Positions 1 through 6,850 of a stretch of 57,457 nt of DNA are shown piece after piece. Under the pieces are notes generated by a model. That model saw nothing but the letters and a program-made list of their open reading frames with translations, did not search any database and was not told the origin of the DNA. A program made the translations under genes and the position numbers. The stretch covers positions 1 to 57,457 of the forward strand of contig CACYQD010000019.1 of NCBI GenBank assembly GCA_902776475.1. The letters run 5' to 3'. The number at the start of each line of letters is the position of its first letter. Position 1 is the first letter of the stretch. This DNA comes from an uncultured Prevotellaceae bacterium (GTDB lineage: Bacteria > Bacteroidota > Bacteroidia > Bacteroidales > Bacteroidaceae).

Positions 1-1
1 C

Positions 2-142
2 AAGGAGCTGCTCATCATTCCCGGAGCTACCCATTGCGACCTCTATGATGGCGGGTATACCGAATTGGTCGGCAAAGGCGAACCGAAGAACCTCATTCCG
101 TGGGATAAGCTCGCAGACTTCTTCAACAAGAACCTGAAGTGA
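2..142 (+). CDS. Alpha/beta hydrolase, C-terminal end (partial)
   Basis: The reading frame is open from the left edge to a TGA at 140-142 and codes for 46 residues. It contains IIPGATHCDLYDG, the region around the catalytic histidine in dienelactone-hydrolase-like (YcjY-type) alpha/beta hydrolases, and ends in an amphipathic helix with PWDKLADFF, as these proteins do. The nucleophile and acid lie outside the window, so the substrate cannot be inferred. The family call rests on one motif. Confidence 0.55.
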   Translation, partial: KELLIIPGATHCDLYDGGYTELVGKGEPKNLIPWDKLADFFNKNLK

Positions 143-171
143 AAAGGAAATACTAATCCTCTGCTGAAACG

Positions 172-357
172 ATGAACATTCGAAGACTTTACACCTTCGC
201 ACTGACGGCAGCCACTCTGTTCACCCACGCCCAGTGTATGCGAGTACACTATGACGACGGGTGGACAGGCTTTAAAATCAGATACTGGAAGGGAGAAAGG
301 ACAATGGTCTTTTCTAATTGGATGCCTTTGTCAGTCATCTGGTCCTTCGCTTCATGA
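172..357 (+). pseudogene. 5' gene remnant encoding a signal peptide
   Basis: A 61-codon frame starts 29 nt after the preceding hydrolase. Its first 21 residues (MNIRRLYTFALTAATLFTHAQ) form a convincing signal peptide with an AQ cleavage end, but the frame then runs antisense into the 3' end of the GH13 gene and stops. The body of whatever exported protein once followed is missing. This may mark an old recombination or deletion junction. A chance ORF is possible. Confidence 0.3.
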
Positions 358-1589
358 CCAATCCATTTTTCAGGAATCTGGGCGGTCTTCTCCTCATTAC
401 GTACATTGACAAGCACGAGGAAATGCTCTTGGCCGTCAGACTTTTCAAACACCAGTACATCAGGGTCTGCGTAGGTGGTCAACTCTCCTTTCCGCAGTGC
501 AGGATGCTCATTGTATAGTCCAATCAGTTTCTTGTATTCCTGATAAATATCGGGCTTGGCACTCCAGTCTACCGGAACATACTTGAAGAAATTGATCGGT
601 TCGGGATAGCCTACCTCCTGCGAACCATAGATGAGCGCGCCGCCATGTGGAAAAATGCTGGCCACATAGGCTGCCATGGCTCCACGGTCGTTGGTGAACT
701 GAACACAAGGCTCTTTCTCGGTGGCATGGTCGTGGTTGGTGGTGAAGCGGAGTTTGACCTTCCCGGCAGGCAGACTGTCGTATTCGGCCTTGTCGGCTGC
801 TATCAGGTCTGATGCGGGCGCGCCATCAAATACTTTAACCAATGAGTCCTTGTAATCCCATCCATAGTTCATGTCGAAGCCGCCAATGGTGAAGTTATCC
901 GGACGTTTGCCTTCTGCCAACATCACGATCTTCCGTTTGCCAGCAGCAGCACGGAGCTGGTCGATAGCATCCTTCCAGAAGTCGGCAGGCACACCATCGG
1001 CCACATCGCAGCGGAAACCATCGATGCCTACATCGACAATCCAGAACTTCATGGCGTCGATCATTGCCTTCCTCATTTCCTCATTGTCATAATTCAGGTC
1101 GGCCACATCGTACCAGTCCCATGGACGGGGATGAATGATGGTGTCGGCCTTCTCATCGTGGGTATACCAATCGGGGTGTTCTTTGACCCAGGGATGGTCC
1201 CAGGCAGTGTGGTTGGCCACCCAGTCGAGAATAATGCCCATGCCTTTCTCATGACACGTGCTGGTCAGTTTCTTAAAGTCATCGATGGTACCGAATTCCG
1301 GGGCGATGGCTTTGTAGTCACTGATGCAGTAGGGCGAGTTCTTTCCTTTTTCTATGCCAATGGGATAGATGGGCATCACCCACATGACATTGACACCCAA
1401 ATCGCGGATGGAGTCAATACGGCTGGCTACCGCATTGAGAGAGTTTTCAGAAGCGAACACGCGGGGGTTCACCTGATACATGGCGATGTCTTCAACTGCC
1501 GGCATTTCAAAAGCAGTATCATTTTCCTTTGGTGGCTCACAGGATACGGCAATTGCTAAAATGAAGATGGATAAAAGAAACTTTTTCAT
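249..1589 (-). CDS. GH13 alpha-amylase family lipoprotein
   Basis: A 446-aa glycoside hydrolase family 13 enzyme for alpha-glucan breakdown. The ATG at 1589 is preferred because it gives a lipoprotein signal (MKKFLLSIFILAIAVSC) with Cys 17 as the lipidation site; the frame is open 36 codons further upstream, but that part lies over the promoter. The four GH13 regions are visible in order: DWVANH, GFRCDVAD (nucleophile Asp), MLAEG (acid Glu) and FTTNHD. A short C-terminal beta domain follows. It is probably anchored in the outer membrane or exposed at the surface, acting on maltodextrins. The gene is monocistronic, with a TAnnTTTG box and a LacI-type operator upstream. Confidence 0.88.
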   Translation of the reverse strand: MKKFLLSIFILAIAVSCEPPKENDTAFEMPAVEDIAMYQVNPRVFASENSLNAVASRIDSIRDLGVNVMWVMPIYPIGIEKGKNSPYCISDYKAIAPEFGTIDDFKKLTSTCHEKGMGIILDWVANHTAWDHPWVKEHPDWYTHDEKADTIIHPRPWDWYDVADLNYDNEEMRKAMIDAMKFWIVDVGIDGFRCDVADGVPADFWKDAIDQLRAAAGKRKIVMLAEGKRPDNFTIGGFDMNYGWDYKDSLVKVFDGAPASDLIAADKAEYDSLPAGKVKLRFTTNHDHATEKEPCVQFTNDRGAMAAYVASIFPHGGALIYGSQEVGYPEPINFFKYVPVDWSAKPDIYQEYKKLIGLYNEHPALRKGELTTYADPDVLVFEKSDGQEHFLVLVNVRNEEKTAQIPEKWIGHEAKDQMTDKGIQLEKTIVLSPFQYLILKPVHPSS

Positions 1590-1803
1590 AGTAGATGATG
1601 TTATATAAATACGATTGCAAAAATAAGGAAAAAAGGCAACAGAGTGCTTCCAAATTGCAATAAATCTGAATGTTATATTGTGCAAACGTTTGAACATGGG
1701 AACTCTGCTGCAGATTACCCATCACCCCTGCTTTTTCAATCATCTCCTTTGTCGGATCCTGTCCGTACACTGGGCATGATCCTTGACGCCCGTCGGTGTT
1801 CAT
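1537..1803 (-). CDS. Possible coupled small ORF, probably truncated
   Basis: The ATG at 1803 overlaps the TGA of the HAD-like gene as ATGA, a sign of translational coupling. The first 40 or so residues look like ordinary protein (CPVYGQDPTKEMIEKAGV), but the frame then runs through the GH13 promoter and overlaps the start of that gene, and its second half looks non-coding. It could be the start of a third operon gene cut off by rearrangement. It was not recognised as any family. Confidence 0.22.
   Translation of the reverse strand: MNTDGRQGSCPVYGQDPTKEMIEKAGVMGNLQQSSHVQTFAQYNIQIYCNLEALCCLFSLFLQSYLYNIIYYEKVSFIHLHFSNCRIL
1618..1625 (-). promoter_or_regulatory. -7 box (TATTTTTG) of the GH13 gene
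   Basis: The plus strand reads CAAAAATA, which is TATTTTTG on the coding strand and fits the Bacteroidetes TAnnTTTG element. It lies 28 nt upstream of the chosen ATG. No TTTG occurs at the usual 19-20 bp spacing; the nearest is at 25 bp. Confidence 0.45.
1681..1694. promoter_or_regulatory. LacI/GalR-type operator upstream of the GH13 gene
   Basis: TGCAAACGTTTGAA contains the perfect 10-bp palindrome CAAACGTTTG with the central CG typical of LacI/GalR-family operators. It sits about 56 bp upstream of the -7 box, on the promoter side of a carbohydrate-utilisation gene, which fits maltose-type control. The regulator gene is not in the window. Confidence 0.45.
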
Positions 1804-2237
1804 GACAACGGCCGTTTCTCCGGATACTCCACGAGCACAAGGCAGACGGTCTCCCAGTCAGTATCTGCGTCGAACCCGAACTTGTCATCGAGACCTACAT
1901 TCATGTACAGTTTCTCCTCAAAGTTCTGCAAGCGCGTGTTTTCTACTTCAGGGTTCTCGTTGACATAATCGAACCTGATGCCATCGTCCTGGAAATGCCT
2001 GACATATTCAGCCAACTTGTCATGGTGACATGAACTCCAAAGGATAAGGCATATATCCTCACGAAGCGACATCATCTGAAGCGCCTCTTTCGCCAAAGGG
2101 AAATAGTCGTAGGTCTCTTCATCATCGTAATATGCACGGAGGATGGTGTCGTGGATATCCACCGCGACATATATTTTATCCCAATTCTTCTCTTTCATGC
2201 GGATGAATGCCGCTTCAAAAGCTTTCCTGATATCCAT
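1800..2237 (-). CDS. HAD-like small hydrolase
   Basis: A 145-aa protein with VAVDIHDTIL near residue 25, which resembles HAD motif I (DxDxT, here DIHDT), and LILWSSCH near residue 65 in place of motif II (Ser/Thr ending a hydrophobic strand). A later GLDDKFGFD resembles the acidic motif IV. It is short for HAD enzymes, so the cap is minimal. Phosphatase or nucleotidase activity is an inference from the fold. It lies 32 nt downstream of a 63-aa gene on the same strand, and both probably use the box at 2483-2490. The substrate is unknown. Confidence 0.6.
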   Translation of the reverse strand: MDIRKAFEAAFIRMKEKNWDKIYVAVDIHDTILRAYYDDEETYDYFPLAKEALQMMSLREDICLILWSSCHHDKLAEYVRHFQDDGIRFDYVNENPEVENTRLQNFEEKLYMNVGLDDKFGFDADTDWETVCLVLVEYPEKRPLS

Positions 2238-2269
2238 ATCAATTTCTTTTGGAGGGATCTGATTGGAGT

Positions 2270-2461
2270 TTATTCATCTTCGAACACCTTTGCCCGAATA
2301 GCTGTCTGGCGGATGCCATCCGTCCCTTCGATGACCTCTCGTCCCCACCAAGTCGGGGTCTTCCAGTCCTTGCTGTCCACCATGGCGAGCCAGGCATTCT
2401 CATGGTTGTTGCCTGTCACGTCATGCAGCTCCACCCTGGGTCGTGAACCCTTCTTGCGCAT
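2270..2461 (-). CDS. Hypothetical small protein, 63 aa
   Basis: The ATG at 2461 follows a TATCTTTG promoter box by 21 nt; upstream codons in frame (TTG at 2485) overlap that box and are unlikely. The protein starts MRKKGSRPRVELHDVTG and is basic at the N-terminus, with several tryptophans (KDWKTPTWWGREV) and an acidic end. There is no signal peptide or membrane segment. It probably forms an operon with the HAD-like gene 32 nt downstream. It was not recognised as any known family. Confidence 0.5.
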   Translation of the reverse strand: MRKKGSRPRVELHDVTGNNHENAWLAMVDSKDWKTPTWWGREVIEGTDGIRQTAIRAKVFEDE

Positions 2462-2482
2462 GGCATTCCATTGTGAGATGTG

Positions 2483-2490
2483 CAAAGATA
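2483..2490 (-). promoter_or_regulatory. -7 box (TATCTTTG) of the small-protein/HAD operon
   Basis: CAAAGATA on the plus strand gives TATCTTTG on the coding strand, matching TAnnTTTG. The remaining 2491-2767 stretch toward the divergent radical SAM gene shows no convincing gene, repeat or structured RNA. Confidence 0.45.
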
Positions 2491-2767
2491 CGAAAAAATC
2501 ATACTGATTTCATTGTCAGAAAGGATTTTTATGCTTATTTTTGTAGGGACTTACGGCAAGAAGTATAATTGTTGTAAATCGCCAAATTACACTCGTATGT
2601 GTTGACCCTGCCAGAATCAAAGGAGAACATTCATTATGACCAGACATACATGGCGACATCATCGATGGATATGATGAAGACATCGTCTTGCATTATCAGA
2701 AGTGCGTCCATTTCGAAAATCTGAAAAAAAGAGGAAGCCTGTACCATGATTTGAACCAAGAATTATG

Positions 2768-2775
2768 TAACTTTG
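2768..2775 (+). promoter_or_regulatory. -7 box (TAACTTTG) at the radical SAM gene
   Basis: TAACTTTG matches TAnnTTTG and ends one base before the first possible ATG (2777). Transcription from this box would start near 2782, so translation would more likely begin at the in-frame ATG at 2807. A TTTG at 2750 is only 14 bp upstream, closer than usual. Confidence 0.45.
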
Positions 2776-2776
2776 C

Positions 2777-4096
2777 ATGGAATATGTGTCAAACCCCACC
2801 AAAGCCATGTTGACAGAGAAAACAATGGTTCGTCTTCAGATCCTCGCAGAATCGGCGAAATACGATGTGTCGTGCTCGTCGAGCGGCACCGTGCGCAGCG
2901 GCCGCAAGGGTATGGTGGGCAACACTGTTGGAGGCGTGGGCATCTGCCACTCTTTTGCCGATGACGGACGTTGCATCTCGCTCCTGAAGGTGATGCTGAC
3001 CAACTATTGCATCTACGACTGTGCCTACTGCATCAACCGGCGCTCCAACGACATCCGGCGAGCCACGCTCTCCGTGTCGGAACTGGAGGAGATCACGATG
3101 GAGTTCTACCGCCGCAACTACATCGAGGGACTGTTTCTGTCGAGTGGCGTGGTGCGCACCCCCGACTACACGATGGAGCGGCTTGTGGCCATCGTCCGCG
3201 ATCTGCGCACGATACACCACTTCAACGGCTACATCCATCTCAAAAGCATCCCGGGTGCTTCGCAGGAGTTGCTTGCCGAGGCCGGGAAATATGCTGACCG
3301 GATGAGCGTGAACATTGAGATACCTCGTGAGGAGTCACTCAAACTGCTCGCCCCCGAGAAGGACCACCAGAGCGTGTTCCAGCCCATGAAATACATCCGG
3401 GAAGGCATCCTTGAGAACAAGGAAGAGCGCCGCAGGTTTCATCATGCGCCACGCTTTGTGCCGGCAGGACAATCGACGCAGATGATTGTCGGAGCCACGA
3501 GCGAGAGCGACCGCGACATCCTCCAGATGTCGTCATCGCTCTACAGCAGGGCTCAGATGCGTCGCGTCTATTATTCGGGATACGTCAGCGTGAACACCTA
3601 TGACCCCCGTCTGCCCATCTTGAAACAACCGCCACTGGTGCGCGAGAACCGCCTGTATCAAGCCGACTGGCTCTTGAGGTTTTATCATTTCACCGTAGAA
3701 GAGATTGTGGACGACAAGCACTCTCACCTCGACCTGGAAATAGACCCCAAACTGGCATGGGCTTTGCGCCATCCGGAGTATTTCCCCATAGACATCAACA
3801 AAGCCGACTATGAACAACTGCTGCGTGTGCCGGGACTGGGCACGAAATCGGCTTGGCTCATCGTGAACGCCCGCCGCTCAGGGCGTCTGACCTCCTACCA
3901 CCTGAAGAAAATGGGAGTGGTGATGAAGAAAGCCAAATATTTCATCACCTGCGGTGAGCTGACCTCCATCTTCTCGCAGCCCATCGTTGGCATCAATGAA
4001 CTGCATCCCGAACGTCTGCGCCCTTTGCTCGTATCGAAGTCGCAACAGAAACGGGCTGCAGAAGAAAGGCAACTCAAACTGGAGTTTAAGGAATGA
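2777..4096 (+). CDS. Putative DNA modification/repair radical SAM protein
   Basis: A 439-aa radical SAM enzyme (429 aa from the ATG at 2807, preferred if the promoter call is right). The 4Fe-4S motif CIYDCAYC (CxxxCxxC) lies near residue 80. The C-terminal part carries a helix-hairpin-helix-like stretch (VPGLGTKSAWLIV), suggesting DNA contact. It belongs to the family linked genomically to uracil-DNA-glycosylase-like proteins. The next gene overlaps its stop by 4 nt (ATGA) and encodes the usual partner, so the two probably act together. The actual reaction is not established for this family. Confidence 0.85.
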   Translation: MEYVSNPTKAMLTEKTMVRLQILAESAKYDVSCSSSGTVRSGRKGMVGNTVGGVGICHSFADDGRCISLLKVMLTNYCIYDCAYCINRRSNDIRRATLSVSELEEITMEFYRRNYIEGLFLSSGVVRTPDYTMERLVAIVRDLRTIHHFNGYIHLKSIPGASQELLAEAGKYADRMSVNIEIPREESLKLLAPEKDHQSVFQPMKYIREGILENKEERRRFHHAPRFVPAGQSTQMIVGATSESDRDILQMSSSLYSRAQMRRVYYSGYVSVNTYDPRLPILKQPPLVRENRLYQADWLLRFYHFTVEEIVDDKHSHLDLEIDPKLAWALRHPEYFPIDINKADYEQLLRVPGLGTKSAWLIVNARRSGRLTSYHLKKMGVVMKKAKYFITCGELTSIFSQPIVGINELHPERLRPLLVSKSQQKRAAEERQLKLEFKE

Positions 4097-4881
4097 CGAT
4101 ATACGTGTTTGACGGAACGATGGACGGGTTGCTTTCGGCTGTGTTTGATGCCTTCTTTCTGAAAGAAGAACCCGAACAGTTGCTGACAGGCGGAGATGTG
4201 CTGCCCCTGTTCTGCGACCGCATTTATCAAGTGACGACCGACGGTGAGAAGGCACGCCGCGTGTGGGCCGGCTTGGAGAAACAGTTGCCGAAGGAAGCCT
4301 TGCGGATGATTTCCACCTGCCAGCTGTCGGAACTGCAGGAACTGTGGCAACCCCTGTTCAAGGTCGTGTGCAAGGTATTCCGTCAAGGACCGGGGGTGGT
4401 GAGAAACTACGCCGACGCGGATGTGCTGTCCGTGACACAGATTGCACGCCGTGTCATCCACGAAGCCCACCGCATGATGCAGTTTGTTCGCTTCCAGAAA
4501 GCGAAAGACGGCACCTACCTCGCCGTCATCTCACCCGACCACGACGTGCTGCCCCTTGTCATCCACCATTTCCAGGACCGTTTCAATGACCAGCTTTGGC
4601 TCATCTACGATGCACACCGCCATTACGGCTATCACTACGACGGGCAGTCACCACCCCTCCGTGTCACCTTCGAGAAAGAAGCTTCAGTCCCCTTTTCGCT
4701 GACTGACGGCAGACTCTCCGAGGACCTTCTCAGCAGCGATGACCAACTACTGCAAGACCTCTGGCGCACCTATTTCAAGGCCATCTGCATCCGCGAGCGC
4801 CTCAACCCCCGCAAACAACTGAATGACATGCCCCGCCGTTATTGGAAATATCTGACAGAAAAACAACTCCTTTCAAATTGA
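4093..4881 (+). CDS. TIGR03915-type putative DNA metabolism protein
   Basis: A 262-aa soluble protein that begins MTIYVFDGTMDGLLSAVFDAF, the recognisable start of the family always found beside the radical SAM repair protein. The C-terminus ends in MPRRYWKYLTEKQLLSN, matching the conserved PxRYWKxLTE end of the family. In many genomes this domain is fused to a uracil-DNA-glycosylase-like domain; here it stands alone. The 4-nt overlap with the upstream gene implies coupled translation and joint function in nucleic-acid repair or modification. Confidence 0.85.
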   Translation: MTIYVFDGTMDGLLSAVFDAFFLKEEPEQLLTGGDVLPLFCDRIYQVTTDGEKARRVWAGLEKQLPKEALRMISTCQLSELQELWQPLFKVVCKVFRQGPGVVRNYADADVLSVTQIARRVIHEAHRMMQFVRFQKAKDGTYLAVISPDHDVLPLVIHHFQDRFNDQLWLIYDAHRHYGYHYDGQSPPLRVTFEKEASVPFSLTDGRLSEDLLSSDDQLLQDLWRTYFKAICIRERLNPRKQLNDMPRRYWKYLTEKQLLSN

Positions 4882-4899
4882 GAAAGTTGTATAAAAATA

Positions 4900-4930
4900 T
4901 TTGCATTTCAACAAAAAAGTAGTATATTTG
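4900..4930 (+). promoter_or_regulatory. Promoter of the 169-aa hypothetical gene
   Basis: TTTG at 4900-4903 and TATATTTG at 4923-4930 are separated by 19 bp, a full match to the Bacteroidetes promoter. The downstream ATG is at 4969, leaving a leader of about 30 nt. Confidence 0.7.
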
Positions 4931-4968
4931 CAACCGACTCATGAAGAGACCTTTAATAAGATAATATT

Positions 4969-5478
4969 ATGGATTTTGGTAAACTATTTTTAAAAGTGGT
5001 GGATGTTGCCAAGGACTATCTTGACAACGCACAGAAAGACGCGCAACCCACACGACAGGCACAGCCGGCACCGCGGCATGTGGAGCCGGTCGTGGAGAAG
5101 GAAAAGACACCCGCCGAATGGGAAGCCTATTTCAGGGAAATCCTGACGAGTGAATTCTCCGAATACAGCATTCGCGAAAAAGTGCCCGTGACGGATCTTG
5201 TTGGATACGCCAACGACGAGTTTCAGATTTACCACACCCGTCCGTGCCAGGCTTACAAAGCCGAGTGGGGCCAGCCCTACACTTTCGTACTCGAGAATGA
5301 CGGCAAAGCCAAGGCCGTCGTCATGCTCGGCAACGGCCACAGCCATGACAGCAACGTCAAGTACCTGATTGCGCGGGTGTATGCCGAAAAATCCGGCCTG
5401 CCCTACATCAATTTCTATACGCAGATGACCAACGAGAGAAACTACGTCATCGGGCGTATCCGCAAATTCCTGAACTAA
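4969..5478 (+). CDS. Conserved hypothetical protein, 169 aa
   Basis: The N-terminal 55 residues are charged and low-complexity (Gln/Pro/Ala-rich). They are followed by a folded domain of about 110 residues that contains FVLENDGKAKAVVML and GLPYINFYTQMTNE. The strand-helix-strand order recalls PD-(D/E)xK-type folds, but I cannot identify the full catalytic set, so no nuclease function is claimed. There is no signal peptide or membrane segment. The gene has its own promoter and ends 8 nt before the structured leader of the reverse transcriptase gene, so it could be co-transcribed with it. Confidence 0.6.
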   Translation: MDFGKLFLKVVDVAKDYLDNAQKDAQPTRQAQPAPRHVEPVVEKEKTPAEWEAYFREILTSEFSEYSIREKVPVTDLVGYANDEFQIYHTRPCQAYKAEWGQPYTFVLENDGKAKAVVMLGNGHSHDSNVKYLIARVYAEKSGLPYINFYTQMTNERNYVIGRIRKFLN

Positions 5479-5486
5479 GAAACATG

Positions 5487-5620
5487 GAAAAAGGGGATGC
5501 AGCACAGCTGCGCCTGCAATGGAGGCAGCCTTACCGACATCAATCTGTTTTGCAGGCAACACGGCAAGGTATCCTCTCGTGAACAGCAAATTTGCTGATT
5601 CAAAATCAGTCCCCTTTTTC
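5487..5620 (+). ncRNA. Candidate structured leader RNA of the reverse transcriptase
   Basis: GAAAAAGGGGA (5487-5497) is perfectly complementary to TCCCCTTTTTC (5610-5620), giving an 11-bp closing stem around 112 nt. Inside are GCAGC-ACA-GCTGC (5499-5511), a GCCT/AGGC hairpin (5512-5526), the perfect palindrome CAGCAAATTTGCTG (5584-5597) and the overlapping hairpin CTGATT-CAA-AATCAG (5595-5609), which excludes it. The reverse transcriptase ATG follows 10 nt later. Retrons and several defence-associated reverse transcriptases have a cognate RNA in this position. A simple attenuator or 5' UTR is the alternative. Confidence 0.45.
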
Positions 5621-5630
5621 TTTTTTCATC

Positions 5631-6842
5631 ATGGACAGCATCATCACCCAACTGACCCGCCAAAAGGCATGGGAGGAGTTTCTCGCTTACCGGCTGCTGA
5701 AAGGCCGTTTTACCTGGCATGATTTCAAGGATGCCGACAGTTTTGTGGAACAAGAAAAATATCTTCATCTGGGACAGAAGATTGTCGCAGGTGAAGGTTT
5801 AGGTATCCCCACGAAGAAGATCGTCAACAAGATGGGAACGGGCAAAAAACGTGTGGTTTACAGTTTTGCGCCCGAAGAAATGATGATGCTCAAACTCATT
5901 GCCTTCAAACTCTATGACTATGATGACCGTTTCGCGCCCAACTGCTACGCTTTCCGCCGCGGTGTGAAAGCCCATGATGCCGTCTTTCATATCACACGCG
6001 CCATCAGAGGCCAAAGGATGTGGGCATACAAGCTCGACATTCACGATTACTTCAATTCCATCTCCATCGACATTCTGTTGCCGATATTGGCGGAGATGAT
6101 GGCCGACGACCCGATGCTGTATCGCTTCTTTGAAAAGCTGCTGACCGACAACCGGGTCGTTTACAACGGAGAAACCATCCTTGAAAACCACGGCGTAATG
6201 GCGGGCACCCCCACAGCACCTTTTTTAGCTGATGTCTATCTGAAAGACGTAGATTGGCATTTTGCTGAAGCCGGTGTCCTTTATGCCCGTTATTCCGATG
6301 ACATCATCATGTTTGCTCCAGACCTTGAGACGCTGGAGATCTACAAAATTCAGATGGCGGACTTTCTCAAACAATACCGGCTTGAAGTAAACCCAGATAA
6401 GGAAAAAATATATTCACCCGACGAGGCCTTTGAGTTTTTAGGATTCAAATGCCACGCACGCGACATCGACATCTCGGAAGCGACCAAGAAGAAGATGAAA
6501 GGCAAAATCAAGCGTAGTGCGAAGTCGCTGATGCGCTGGAGCCAGAAAAACCATATCGAACCGGAAAAGGCCATGAAGGGCCTCATCAACCACTTCAACC
6601 GGAAATTTTATGAGAGCGGCGACACCGAAACACTCACCTGGTCGAGGTGGTTTTTTCCCGTCATCAACAAAACCGATGGACTGAAGGAAATCGACCATTA
6701 CCTTCAGCAGAATATCCGTTTCCTCAGCACGAACAAGCACACCAAAGCCAACTATAGAATAACCTACGCCAAACTCAAGCAATTAGGATACAGGAGTTTG
6801 GTGAACGAGTATTATAGGTTTAAGGACAGCGGTGCGCAATAG
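5631..6842 (+). CDS. Free-standing reverse transcriptase (group II-like)
   Basis: A 403-aa RNA-directed DNA polymerase. The ATG at 5631 is chosen; an upstream TTG lies inside the leader hairpins. Polymerase motifs are visible in order: YAFRRGVKAHDAV, YKLDIHDYFNSI (first catalytic Asp), GTPTAPFLADVYL (motif 4), YSDDIIMFA near residue 221 (catalytic YxDD as YSDD) and FEFLGFKC. A basic helical thumb follows, ending YRSLVNEYYRF. There is no endonuclease domain and no recognisable intron RNA. Motif 4 has TAP where diversity-generating enzymes have SQ, and the retron VTG signature is absent. It resembles unclassified group II-like enzymes. Its role (defence, a cellular function or a relic) is unknown. 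Confidence 0.85.
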   Translation: MDSIITQLTRQKAWEEFLAYRLLKGRFTWHDFKDADSFVEQEKYLHLGQKIVAGEGLGIPTKKIVNKMGTGKKRVVYSFAPEEMMMLKLIAFKLYDYDDRFAPNCYAFRRGVKAHDAVFHITRAIRGQRMWAYKLDIHDYFNSISIDILLPILAEMMADDPMLYRFFEKLLTDNRVVYNGETILENHGVMAGTPTAPFLADVYLKDVDWHFAEAGVLYARYSDDIIMFAPDLETLEIYKIQMADFLKQYRLEVNPDKEKIYSPDEAFEFLGFKCHARDIDISEATKKKMKGKIKRSAKSLMRWSQKNHIEPEKAMKGLINHFNRKFYESGDTETLTWSRWFFPVINKTDGLKEIDHYLQQNIRFLSTNKHTKANYRITYAKLKQLGYRSLVNEYYRFKDSGAQ

Positions 6843-6850
6843 CTCAAACA

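Noticed and set aside
2640-2812. Possible gene fragment upstream of the radical SAM gene
   Set aside because: One frame reads like protein for about 40 codons but has no start codon, crosses the promoter and matches no family I know.
5479-6842. Diversity-generating retroelement or classic retron
   Set aside because: No Avd gene and no template/variable repeat pair were seen; motif 4 lacks the DGR SQ pattern and the retron VTG region is absent. An RNA-guided role remains possible, so it is reported as an unclassified reverse transcriptase.
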